DNA of 64,000 nucleotides from Setophaga petechia (taxonomy: Eukaryota > Chordata > Aves > Passeriformes > Parulidae), in contig JANCRA010000117.1 of the NCBI GenBank assembly GCA_024362935.1, positions 1,302,001 to 1,366,000 of the forward strand. Direction: 5' to 3'. A program made the translations under genes and the position numbers. The notes below the pieces were generated by a model. It was given only the letters and a program-made list of their open reading frames with translations, was not told where the DNA came from and did no database searches. Shown piece by piece: positions 46,535-63,689 of the stretch (position 1 is its first letter; every line of letters starts with the position of its first letter).

Positions 46535-47217
46535 AGTGAAGTGCCATTCCCCAGTCCCTCGGCAGTGGAGCTGCCCCCTGTCCCCCCCAGCTGCCCTTGG
46601 GTGGGGGGAGGAAGGGTCCCATCCCACCCTGAGCCCACCCTGGGATGGGAAGGAGGGCGTGACAAATCCCTCACGGGAATTTTCAGGGAACAAATTTCAA
46701 AAATTACCTCCCCCCTGTGCTCCCTCCCTGCCTCCCCGTGACCTCGGACCTGCCACAGCCACACTGGACGTTCCCAAGCTCATTTCATTGAAGAAGCTCA
46801 TCAGAGTGATCTGGGGTCCTGCAGGGTCTGACATGAGCAGGAGAGTGAGCCCAGCCCTGCTCCAGCAGCACCCTGAGCTCCCCACGTGTGCTCATCCTGT
46901 TCTCCTCCCTGCTCTCCCCCTCACCCCAAACCTGCTCTGGGTTTGGACGGGAGTGAAATCCTCCCCTGCAGCACAGAGCCAGCCTGGCCAGGCGCGTGGG
47001 ACCCCTCCCCACCCCAAACTCACTGTGAACAAGGAAAAGCCCAGCCCAGCCCTCCCTTTGGAGTTTCCTGCCCTGCTGTCACTTTAGCAACAAAAGGAGA
47101 GAAAGGCTCGGGGGGTCCCAGCTCAGCCCCCCCTCCTGCAGGTGCTGGGGGCCGTGGTGGCTTCTCTGAGTCCCTCTGAGCTCTTTCTCCCCCTGTGCCC
47201 GGGCCCTCCCCAGCATC

Positions 47218-47223
47218 AATAAA
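47218..47223 (+). terminator. DBNL: DBNL polyadenylation signal
   Basis: AATAAA followed by a GGCTTTTCTTTGGTGACGG U/GU-rich tract, giving a 3'UTR of about 0.85 kb. It is the first canonical signal after the stop. Confidence 0.8.
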
Positions 47224-47337
47224 AGGGCTTTTCTTTGGTGACGGCTGCCGCAGGCTCCTGCTGGGGACTGGCGAGGAGTGCAGGGGTCTGGGGGTGCAGG
47301 GGGAGCCCCCAGCTCCGGGCCGGCCCCAGCATTGCTG

Positions 47338-47395
47338 GGCCGTGAGTCACGGCCGGGGGGGCCACGCATGTGACGGGGCCGAGCTGCCACGTGGC
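47338..47395. promoter_or_regulatory. AP-1-centred palindrome and nearby E-box
   Basis: GGCCGTGAGTCACGGCC (47338-47354) is symmetric apart from its central base and contains the AP-1 site TGAGTCA. A palindromic CCACGTGG E-box lies about 35 bases further on. Both are in the spacer between DBNL and AEBP1. Confidence 0.45.
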
Positions 47396-47529
47396 CCTGC
47401 CGCCAGCGGGGCCCGGGGAGCCTGCGGGGCCGGGGCCGGGGGGACACCCCCGGGACACCCCCGGGGCTGCCTGGGTGTGCTCAGCCCAGCCTGAGCCCCA
47501 ACCCTGCCGGCTGAGGGGGGTCACACGTG

Positions 47530-48240
47530 TGTAATGTGTGTGCAGAGAGTGCCCTGCATCCCCTGTGTGCCCTGCATCCCCTGTGTGCAGAGAGTGCCCT
47601 GCATCCCCTGTGTGCAAAGTGTGCCCTGCATCCCCTGTGTGCAGAGAGTGTGCCCTGCATCCTTCCTGTGTGCAGAGAGTGCCCTGCATCCTCTGTGTGC
47701 AGAGTGTGCCCTGCATCCCCTGTGCCCTGCATCCCCTGTGTGCAGGGTGTGTGCCCTGCATCCCCTGTGTGCAGAGAGTGCCCTGCATCCCCTGTGTGCA
47801 GAGTGTGCCCTGCATCCCCTGTGTGCAGAGAGTGTGCCCTGCATCCTTCCTGTGTGCAGAGAGTGTGCCCTGCATCCTTCCTGTGTGCAGAGAGTGCCCT
47901 GCATCCTTCCTGTGTGCAGAGTGTCTGCCCTGCATCCCCTGTGTGCAGAGAGTGTGCCCTGCATCCCCTGTGTGCAGAATGTGCCCTGCATCCCCTGTGC
48001 CCTGCATCCCCTGCATCCCCTGTGTGCAGAGAGTGTGCCCTGCATCCTTCCTGTGTGCAGAGAGTGCCCTGCATCCCCTGTGTGCAGAGTGTGCCCTGCA
48101 TCCCCTGTGCCCTGCATCCCCTGTGTGCAGGGTGTGTGCCCTGCATCCCCTGTGTGCAGAGAGTGCCCTGCATCCTTCCTGTGTGCAGAGTGTGCCCTGC
48201 ATCCCCTGTGCCCTGCATCCCCTGTGTGCAGGGTCCCTGT
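47530..48240. repeat. Large minisatellite upstream of AEBP1
   Basis: About 700 bases of GTGCCCTGCATCCCCTGTGT and GCAGAGAGT units with CATCCTTCCTGTG variants. Low stop content gives a very long open frame that runs into AEBP1 exon 2. It is not a gene. Confidence 0.94.
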
Positions 48241-48878
48241 GTGCCCCATGAGCCCGTGTGCAGAATGTGTTCTCTGTGCGTGTGGGATCTCATGTGTGAT
48301 CTGTGTTCTCCGTGTGTGGGATCTCATGTTCTGTGTGTGTTCCGTGTGTGGCAGCTCACGTGGTTTAGGGGCACAGGTGGCGCTGGGTTTGAGGGCAGGG
48401 GTGCCAAGGTATGGGGGTACAGGGGTGTGGGAGCACAGCTGGTGCCAGTTTGGGGCACGGAGGTACAGACGCTGCCGTGTGCCCGCCCGTGCTGGGCGCG
48501 TGGTGCCAGTGCCGGTGCCGGGCTGGTGGCACCGGGCTGGTGGCACCGGTGTCCTGCCGGTCCCCAGGCCGTGCGAGGGCCGATGCGGCGCCAGCCCCTG
48601 CGAGCCGGGCCTCGCACGGCGCCGGTGTGGGCTCGGTACCGGTCCCGGTGCCGGTGCCAGCGCGGGTTCCGTACGGGTTCCCCGCAGTCCCGGTGCCGGT
48701 CCCGGTGCCAGTGCGGTTTCCCCGCAGTCCCGGTGCCCGTCTCGGTGTCTGTGCCCGTCCCGTCCGGTGCCATCCCGGTCCCGTTCGGCGCCGGTCCCGC
48801 CCCCGGCCGAGCGCCGCCCCCCGCCCGCCCTCGCGGGGCTCTCGGGGCTCTCCGGTACCGGGGCCGGTGCGCGGCGCG
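48241..48878 (+). promoter_or_regulatory. AEBP1: AEBP1 GC-rich promoter region
   Basis: The 640 bases before the AEBP1 start rise sharply in GC and CpG content. They carry repeated CGGTGCCGGT or CCCGGTGCC motifs and CCCCGCCC-type boxes. There is no TATA box. Confidence 0.55.
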
Positions 48879-55747
<6,869 letters not shown>

Positions 55748-56062
55748 GGACACTACAGTGACCCCCCACTCTGCTCCAAGCCACAGTCGGACACTTTGGC
55801 ATCCGCTTCCAACACCTTCCCTGAGCCCAGGCAGCTGTTCCAGGTGGGCTCCAGCCCCTCACCTTGCTGCTTCCAAGGACTGCAGGCATTGTTGCCAACA
55901 GCTGGCTGCTGTCAGGGACATGGCACCCCATCCCTTGGAGCCGGGCAGTGCCAGCCCACTGCCCGTGTCCCAGTGGGGTGGCAGGGGTGGTACTGCTCTC
56001 CTGGGCAGGGCCCATGGAGGCGGGCACAGCCTTTCTCCCCTCCATACAGTTTTTGTTACACA

Positions 56063-56068
56063 AATAAA
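56063..56068 (+). terminator. AEBP1: AEBP1 polyadenylation signal
   Basis: AATAAA about 315 bases after the AEBP1 stop, followed by a T/G-containing stretch (GAGTTATATTGGTATG). It lies within 145 bases of the convergent POLD2 stop codon. Confidence 0.8.
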
Positions 56069-56206
56069 TCGAGTTATATTGGTATGAACATCTGGTCCCT
56101 CCAGTGTTTCCCCAGCTCTATCGCCCTCCCAGACGACAGAGAACGACAGTGGGTGCCAGGACCCCTTGAGGGGTGGGGGCTTGTGCAGTCTGTGCCCTCC
56201 CTGTGG

Positions 56207-59200
56207 TCAGTGTCCAACTTCCATGTCCCCGTCCTCAGAGTCAGCCCCAAAGCTGGAGAAGGTGATGGGCTGGCAGCTGAGGTCGCGCAGGTTGACGAGG
56301 CAGGCGGTCTGCGTGGCACTGAAGTCTGGCACCGTCACCAGCAGCACCCGCTGCCCCTCCTTCCCTGCAAGCACAGGTGGGTGTCAGGCAGAGGAGCCCC
56401 CCGGCAGCCCCAGGAGGGTCTGGGGGTGCTGTGAGACCCACCTTGGAGCAGCTTGGACTGGAAGCAGGGCGCGTTGCCGCAGAAGTAGACGTGAGGGCAC
56501 TCGGTGAGGATAAACGGGTCAGATTTGTAGAATGGGTAACAGCCTGTGGAAGATGGGAATTATTGGGGCAGCCCCTGGCAAAGCCCCCCCATTCAACAAC
56601 CCCCCAGCCCTCACCATACCGAGGGTGTCTGGGGCCGTGGGACTGATGTGTCCCGCCAGCAGTGTCCACTCCAGGATCTCCAGGTAGTCATCCATGCTGC
56701 TGTACTTGAAGATATCACTGATGTTCTGTCCTGATGTCCCTAAAAACCTACATAATGGAGGAAAGAAGGGGAGCTTTAGATGCTGGGTGTGCCAGGATGT
56801 GTCCCTCGGTCCCACAGCATTGAGAGCCAGCAGGACTGGCAGGTTTGCCTACCTGACCCCGTCCAGGCTGGCCTGGTAGGGGTTGGTGACGAGGCGCAGC
56901 GTGGCGTAGGCGCTGGCCAGGGGCAGCATGCAGCGGTGCAGGGGCTGCTGCGGCAGCGTGTAGTTGGTGGGGTCAAACTCGCCGGGCATCACGTCCACGG
57001 GCACGGAGCTCTGTGGGCAGAGTGGGATCAAACCCCTCTCCAAGGGAGCTCAGGGCAAAGCCCTGGTGTCACTGCCGCTCCTTTTCCCCGGGACACCCTG
57101 CTCAGCTCCTCGCACCCCGGACTGCCACCCCGCCTCAGGAACAGGGCTCCCTCCCCCAGAGGAACCCGACTTCCTGGCCAACCCCGAGCACTCACACAGA
57201 GCTGCAGCAGGATCTCATCCAGCATCTTCACAGCCTCCACACTTGCAGCCTGCGTCTTCTTGGTCAAGTACTTGGCCTGGGTAAGTAGGCAGAGAGTGAG
57301 GGACAGCCCTGCACCCCCTCTGCCCCCTTCCCACCCCCTCCCAGTGCCCCAGGCGAGGCTGCAGCCCCTCCTCGCTGTACCTTGTTGATGGTGTCCCGGC
57401 TCTGGGTGTTCTGGCTCAGCAGATTCCCGGCCAGGATGACACGGGTGATGTGGGCAGCACAGCTCTGCTCGCCCTCTGCACCCAGCTGCCCCGTCACCAC
57501 GTCCACCAGCAGCTGCGTGCTCAGCAGGGCCTCCCCACTCATGCTGCCCAGCCCCAGCCCCGAGGCCAGCAGCACGAACCTGCAGGGATGGAGAGGCTCA
57601 GTGTGCCACACTCCCAGACCAAGGGGCTCAGGGATGCAGCAGGGACAGTGCCAGCCCCGGTGCTGCTGCCGCCTCACCGGTCGGAGCTGGGCCCGCTCCA
57701 GGGCAGCGGCGGCGGCAGGTCGGCCAGGCAGTGATCCTCCACCAGGAACCTGCCATCCTCTTCCTCGCAGCCAAACACAGCCACGATGGTCCCTGCGGCA
57801 CAGCAGGCAGGCACTCAGCCCCAGCCAGCCCCTGCAGGGCGGCTGCCACCAGAGCCACGCTGTCCCTCACCTGTCACCAGCCTCTGCACATCGATGGCTC
57901 CCTCCAGCTTGATCCTCTGCAGCTCGTCCTCCAGCATCAGCTCGTCACAGGGCTGGATGTACTTGGGCAGGGGGGGCTGAGGCACCAGGTTGTGCTGCGA
58001 GGGCACAGGGACAGCTCTGGTGGCCTCAGCGAGGACCAGTAGCCCCCAGGGACCCTCCCCAACCCCAGATGGGCTGGTTTCACTCACTGAGATAGAGTGG
58101 TGGCAAGTGGGTGGGGGGAGAGATGGACAAAGGGCGGGTTTAGATTGGATATGGGGAAGGAATGTGAGGGTGGTGAGGCCCTGGCACAGGGTGGCCAGAG
58201 CAGCTGTAGCTGCCCCTGAATCCTGGAAGTGTTCAAGGCCAGGTTGGACAGGGCTTAGAGCAACCTGGGCAAGTGGAAGGTGTCCACACATGCTGGCACC
58301 AAGAGGTGGCACCCAGGGCCAGGACACCCTGCTCAAATCTCTGCCAGTTCCCTGGCCACAAGGAGCACAGGGAAGCCATGGTGAGCTCTCAGGTGTGCTG
58401 GCACAGCCCCTGAGCTGTGCAGAGGGGGTGAGCCCATTACCTCCTCGCTGATCTCCTGCAGGATGGAGGGCTGGAGCTCCATGGACTTGAAGAGCGTCCC
58501 CACCACGCAGCACTTCTCCCCCTCCTGCAGCTCCGAGAGCCTCCGCAGGGCAATGTCCTCCCCTGTGGAGACACGGGGGCAGCTCAGTGGCCCCGGGGTG
58601 CTGGCAGGCAGGGGCAGGGCTGGCGGGAGCAGCTGCAGGGCCCCGTGCTGGGGAATGTTGGGAGCCCTCTGCTTTCCTCTCCTCTCCTCGAGGCACGGCG
58701 CCCAGCAGACATGTGTGGGCCAGATGGGGCCGAGGAGCATTCCAGAGCCTGCAAGCCTGCAGGCATTTCCTCTGTGCTGGGGGGAGAGCTGGGTCACCAG
58801 GCTGTGCTCAGCTCCCACCAACAGCTCAGGGCTCCAGGAAGGGCCCAGGGTGCACCCTGGGCATGGGAGGCTGCTGCTCCTGCTCTGCACCCCGGGGATG
58901 ACCCCAACAGGAGATCACTCAGCACCCCCAAACCTGATCTCTGCCAGGGCAGATCCTCTGCCCCAGATCCCTGCTGGAATTCAGGACCCCTATCACTTCC
59001 AGAGAAGGTCCTGGCATGCTGACAGGGCCCTGGGTTTTAGGCAGAGAGCCACAGGGGATGCAGGCAGGGAGAGGAGCAAGAATCTCCCTCACCACACAGT
59101 GAGCCCAAAACTGAGGACCCAGAGGTGCTCCAGCCCCATTCAGTGCGTGTCCTCCCATCCAGGAGGTGGCTGTGGGACTGTCATTCCCCATTTAACCCAG

Positions 59201-60620
59201 CCTGTGAAGCCTGAGGTCCTGGAGAAGAGCGAGGAACCTGCTCCTGGTCTCCTCTCCCAAAACACTGCCTGCCCCAGCTCCTCATCCTTTCTGGGTGACA
59301 CTTCTCCTCCCAAGAACCCCACTTTGCTCATCACGTGCTGCTGAATGTGACTCCTGGCCCAGGGAGAGCACCCTGCTGCCATCCCTGGCACCCCACACTG
59401 GAAACAAGGCTCCCCGAGCCCAGGAATGCAAACACTCTGAGTCAGAACAAAAACAATCCCGTTGAAGTTTCTTATTTTTGGCTCAAGCTCCCCAAAATGT
59501 GTGTTCGGGGGGAGGGAGCTGTGCTCTCCAGATTTCTGCCTGCAGGCACTTCCTGCTGGGAGACAAAACCCCAAAATCTGGTTCCATCCCAGGACTCCGG
59601 GAGGTGGAGCTTTACAAACCACGGGGTCCTGGCACACTTGGCAAAGCCCAGCCGAGGAGCGACACCCGCAGTGGGACCAGCACTGGCTCTGCCTCCACGC
59701 AGCCCACGGGGCTGGGGAGAGCACAAGAGCCGTGCTGGCCCAAAAGCTCCCACTGAAGGGGTTTTTGCCCATAGAAGGGCAAAGCTGAAGGAAATTTGAT
59801 CTCAGGCTGGGGAGGGGGGGCAGAGCCCCAGCAGTGTTGCTTCATCCCGCGGATGGAAACTCTGAGCGAGGGTCCCACCCGCAGAACCACAACCCCCCAG
59901 GACAGGAAACAGCCCCCCCAGCACCTCTCACCCCCCCTGCACCCCACTTCCTGGCCTCAGCCCCCAGCCCCACCCTGACAATCTCACACTCAGCTCCTGC
60001 TCCCTAAAGCGTGTGGGGAGACGTGACAACCGTGGTCTCCCTGCCCTGGGGCAGTGTTTTCCCCAATGCAGTGTTTTACCTGGGGCAGTGTTTTTCCTGG
60101 AACAATGTTTCTCCATGGGGCAGTATTTCCCTAGGGCAGTGTTTCCCCTTTCCGTGGGCAGTATTTCTCCAGGGCAGTGTTTTTTTCAGTGTCTTCCCCT
60201 TTCCCCTGGCAGTGTTTCCCCCCGGGCAGTGTTTTCCTCAGTGTTTCCCCTCTCCCCCGGGCAGTGTTTTCCTCAGTGTTTCCCCTCTCCCCCCGAGCAG
60301 TATTTTCCTCATCATTCCCCCTCTCCCCCGGGCAGCATTTTCTCCATCGTTTCCCCTCTCCCCCGGGCAGTGTTTGTCTCAGTGTGTCCCCGCTGCTCAC
60401 CCCAGCGGCCGCGGGCGCGGCGCTCCAGGAGGGGCCGCATGCCGGCCAGGCGCACGGCGTACACGTGCGCGTACTGCCGGCAGAAGCTGCGCTCGCCCAG
60501 CCGGAACGGCTGCGACAGGTCCGAGTACCCCGCCACGGCCAGCCGGGGGAAGGTGGGGGGCTCGCCCGAGGGCGGCGCCAGCAGCCCCTGTGCCGTGGGG
60601 GCCGCCTGCTCCGAGAACAT
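56207..60620 (-). CDS. POLD2: POLD2, DNA polymerase delta subunit 2 (B subunit, p50)
   Basis: Accessory subunit that holds the catalytic subunit and the other accessory subunits together in the replicative polymerase delta. Minus-strand coding exons are 60401-60620, 58441-58562, 57871-57994, 57678-57792, 57381-57579, 57196-57276, 56853-57010, 56620-56747, 56442-56543 and 56207-56364, giving 468 residues (human 469). The start MFSEQAA at 60620 is 22 bases inside its exon, whose acceptor lies upstream, so exon 1 is non-coding. Family blocks seen: [31 protein letters not shown] (OB-fold region), then the inactive phosphoesterase-like domain with [59 protein letters not shown] and [13 protein letters not shown]. 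It is tail-to-tail with AEBP1 as in mammals. No lesion was seen. Confidence 0.98.
58142..58290 (+). mobile_element. CR1 LINE fragment in POLD2 intron 2 of the coding region
   Basis: GTGAGGCCCTGGCACAGGGT, GGAAGTGTTCAAGGCCAGGT and GGACAGGGCTTAGAGCAACC are the CR1 3'-region blocks. It is truncated at both ends and non-coding. Confidence 0.85.
58563..60030. other. POLD2 intron between the first two coding exons, unique part
   Basis: No exon, transposon or array is recognised in about 1.4 kb of mixed sequence. Open frames here lack splice context and family resemblance. Confidence 0.5.
60030..60395. repeat. Minisatellite next to the POLD2 exon 2 donor
   Basis: Units of TTTCCCCTCTCCCCCGGGCA with GTGTTTTCCTCAG, shorter and more diverged at the distal side. 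The array ends about ten bases from the donor and does not copy it. Confidence 0.9.
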
Positions 60621-60642
60621 CCTCGGGGACGCGACCGCGGCC

Positions 60643-60792
60643 CTGCGAAACAAACCGGGGAGCTGAGGATGCGGGTACCGCCCGCTCCGGGTCTGCAAAA
60701 CAAACCGGGGAGCTGAGGATGCGGGTACCGTCCGCTCCGGGTCTGCAAAACAAACCGGGGAGCTGAGGGTCTGGGTCCGGCCCGGTCCGGGT
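60643..60792. repeat. 50-bp triplication of the POLD2 exon 2 acceptor
   Basis: On the minus strand the acceptor GGTTTGTTTCGCAG (exon at 60642) is repeated as GGTTTGTTTTGCAG with implied exon starts at 60692 and 60742, exactly 50 bases apart, each with its pyrimidine tract. Confidence 0.92.
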
Positions 60793-61199
60793 CTGACCCT
60801 CCCTGTGCACGCTGCACCCTCAGCCCCCTTCCTCCCATCCAGAGCATCCCCAGATCCATCCTGGCGCCCCTCTCCTCCCAACCCAGGGCATCCCCAGACC
60901 CATCCTGGTGACCGCACATCTTCTCCCACGATCGCCCCCGAGTAGGACGCCTGAAGCCCCCACAAAGTGCACCTCGGCCACCGGCTCCCCGCAGGCCCCT
61001 CTCCCAAAGGGAGCCAGGCCCTGCGCAGCCCCCTGGCCATGCCCAGCACCAACGCCCCCAACAACACTCTCCGTCGGGCACGTTCCCCCTGCCCGCGGCA
61101 CAGGGAGCCCCCCAGACCCGCAGCCCCCCTCAGGCCGCGGCCCTCACAGGACTCCCCCCGCCGGGTCTCCCCCGCTCCCAAACGGGCACAGTCCCCGGC

Positions 61200-61600
61200 C
61201 GCGGCCCGGGGCTTCCGCCGGTGAGGGGTCCGAGGCCGATCCGTACCGGAGAGGGGGGTCAGATGCCGGTCCGTGCGGGGTCAGGGGTCGGAGGCCGGTC
61301 CGTACGGGGTAGAGGCCGGTCCGTGCGGGATCAGGGGTCAGGGGCCGGTCCGTGCCGGGTCAGAGGTCGGAGGCCGGGGGTCGCCGCCGGTACCGGGGCC
61401 CGCCATGGGGGCGGGGGCGGGGCCGCGGCGGGAAAAGGCGCGAAGGCCGCAAACACGGAAGCGGTGCGGCGCGCGGGGAAGTGACGTCAGAGCCGCCGCG
61501 GGAACGGCGGGGGGCCGGGGGCGGCGCGGGGCGGGTGTGGGGGGGCGACATGGCGGGGACCGGGACAGCGAGAGACACCGGCACCGACCGCAAATCGTGG
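61200..61600 (-). promoter_or_regulatory. POLD2: POLD2 CpG-island promoter with CRE and E2F-type sites
   Basis: GC- and CpG-rich sequence contains a perfect CRE palindrome TGACGTCA (61482-61489) and, about 45 bases closer to POLD2, an E2F-type TTTTCCCGCC on the minus strand (about 61430). E2F sites are expected for a replication gene. GGTCAGGGG-type short repeats lie at 61215-61380. The exact start and first-exon donor are not resolved. Confidence 0.6.
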
Positions 61601-61943
61601 GGTGAAGGGCACACCGGCGCCGGCCCCCGAGGGGACACCGAGCCCTGGCGCTCCCCAGAGCCCGGAGGCGTCCCGGAAGGAGCCGGGACGGACCTCCCTG
61701 TAGGGCCTCGGGGGTCCGGCCGGCCCCTCCCCGTCCCAGCTCTGGGGCAGCGGCCCTGAGGAGCGAGACTGGGGGGGCTGAGCTCCCCGTGTCCCCCGGC
61801 GGGGCTGGGGGTGCCGAGCTCCCCGTGTCCCCCCCGAACCCCGTCCCGCGGGGGTGGAGCTGTGAGGCAGGAAGGGCCCTGGGAGCAGCCGTGCTGGGGT
61901 TTAGGGGGTTTTGGGGTTTCGGTCCCCCACCCCCACAGCCCGC

Positions 61944-61950
61944 TATAAAA
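61944..61950 (+). promoter_or_regulatory. TATA box of the NK-lysin-like gene
   Basis: TATAAAA lies about 75 bases upstream of the start codon. It is the only well-placed TATA box in the window and fits a tissue-restricted immune gene. Initiation is expected near 61975. Confidence 0.8.
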
Positions 61951-62020
61951 GAGGTCAGCACGCAGGCAGTCACCACGGCCAGGCAGTGTCACCTGCTGTC
62001 ACCGGCTCAGCGGGCTCACC

Positions 62021-63129
62021 ATGGCTGTCACCCTCCTGCTGCTGCTGCTGCTGCTGCTGGGAGGTACCGGGACCCTCCTGCCTCCCCGGGGGGACGGACA
62101 GGACACATGGGGACAATGGGGATGGCAGCCTGTGTGACTGAGCTGGGGGGCTGGGGTCCGTGTGGGCACCTGTGTGTGATGGGGATGGGGTCTGTGCAGG
62201 GACAGGCACTCAGGGGTGTGGGGAGGGTCTGTGTGTGATGGGGATGGGGTCTGTGCAGGGACAGGCGCTCAGGGGTGTGGGGAGGAGGACAAGGGGACAG
62301 GCAGGAGGGGTGGTGGGTCTAATGGGAACAAGCAGCTGGAGGTGGCAGGGATGGAGTCTGCCTGAGGACCCAGGGATGACTGGCACGGTGCCCATGTTGA
62401 CACTGGCACCTGGGGACATTTGGGGACGTGGGGACTTAGGAACGGTGGGAGCAGGCAGGAGGGTTGGTGGGGATGGGACTGAGTACCTGGGGCTGGTGGT
62501 TTGGGGGTCTGGGCACCCACCTGCAGCCACCCTCACCGTCCTGTCCCCCTGCAGCAGCTCAGGCCGCGGCCCCCCCGCCCTGCCAGGGTGACCCCATCTC
62601 CTGGTGCTCGGATGCGGCCACGGCCACGCGCTGTGGCTGGGAGCAGCAGTGCCAGCACCTCCGGGACAGCCTGGCCCTGGTGAGCACCCCAGCCCCGAGC
62701 ACTGCCAGGGCCGCCCGGGGGTGCAGGCAGCCCTGAGGGAATTTGTGTCCCCACAGGGGGATGTGGCTGACGGGGACAGCGTGGCAGATGGGGACAGCGT
62801 GGCGCCGGGCGGGAGGAAGTGCCGCCTGTGCACCAAGGTCCTGAAGAAGATCCAGGCGCTGGCAGGTGACGACCCCGACGAGGTGAGGGGTGATGAGGGC
62901 CTGGGGGACCGGGCTGGGGGTCCTGTCCCTGTGTCCCCCTGACCTGTGGTGGCTTTGGCAGTCGGCGGTGCAGGCAGCTCTGAAGAAGGGCTGCCGGGCG
63001 CTGGGCCGGACCGTGGGCAAGCAGTGCCAGCGGCTGGTGAGCAAGTACCAGGAGCAGATCAGCGAGGGGCTGCAGAACGGGGACATGCCCGAGGACATCT
63101 GCGCTGCCATCGGCATCTGCAGCTCCTGA
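62021..63129 (+). CDS. NK-lysin/granulysin-like saposin-domain antimicrobial protein
   Basis: Secretory-granule proteins of this family permeabilise microbial membranes and are made by cytotoxic lymphocytes. Exons are 62021-62063, 62555-62679, 62757-62882 and 62962-63129, giving 153 residues. The start codon has a CACCATGG context. A signal peptide has nine leucines (residues 5-13). Residues 24-47 hold four cysteines in a saposin-A-type pattern (C24, C32, C41, C47, with PISWCSD and TRCGW). An acidic spacer follows with a doubled DGDSVA motif (57-75). A single saposin-B domain has the canonical six cysteines C78, C81, C109, C120, C145 and C151. Chicken NK-lysin is of similar size. The only close alternative is a truncated surfactant-protein-B-like gene, less likely with a single B domain. 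The exon 2 acceptor is a CAGCAG tandem (62555 or 62558). Confidence 0.88.
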
Positions 63130-63135
63130 GCACAG

Positions 63136-63584
63136 TCAGTGCCCACCTGCATCCTGATCCTGTACCCAACACCCCCGTCCTACATCCTGCACTGTCTACT
63201 GCACCCTGCATGGCAATCCCACACCCCTTGGCCTGCACTGTGCCCTGCACCCTATAACCTGATCCTGAGCCCACATCCTGCACCCATATCCTGATCCTGC
63301 ACCCCATGTCCCAGTCCTGCACTGTGTCCTGAGCCCTGCATCCTGCACCCCACATCCTGATCCCATATCCCCCTTCTGCATCCCACACTTTGCACCCCAC
63401 ATCCCTCACCCCACACCTGCCAGAGGGGTGGGAGCGTGCTTGGTGTGTCAGAACCTTCCCTGCTGCACTCTGTAGGGTGGGGGTGAGCCAGGTCACCCCC
63501 CAGTGCGTGGTGGAGCAGGGGGAGGGCTGGAGGAGCTGCTTCCACTGGCCCCTGACTGCCCCTGCTCTTTCCTTTCTCCACAGG
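63136..63584 (+). other. Possible 3'UTR intron of the NK-lysin-like gene
   Basis: A strong acceptor CTTTCTCCACAG ends at 63584, and a weak donor GTCAGT lies just after the stop codon (63136). The interval holds degenerate CATCCTGATCCTGCACCCC repeats (63150-63410), unusual for a retained 3'UTR. If it is not spliced, the 3'UTR is continuous. Confidence 0.35.
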
Positions 63585-63661
63585 CACAGCCCCGAGTGCC
63601 CCCAAACCCCGATGCCTCTCCAGCCCCGATGCCCCCACAGCCCAGCCATCCCCCTCCCCAC

Positions 63662-63667
63662 AATAAA
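63662..63667 (+). terminator. NK-lysin-like polyadenylation signal
   Basis: AATAAA followed by GGGTCTCGTTTGTCTGCCC, a U/GU-rich downstream element. Confidence 0.8.
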
Positions 63668-63689
63668 CTCCCTCCTCTGGCTCCAGGGT

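Noticed and set aside
61352..61759. Arg/Gly-rich open frames in the POLD2 upstream region
   Set aside because: Open only because of extreme GC content, with no splice structure or family similarity.
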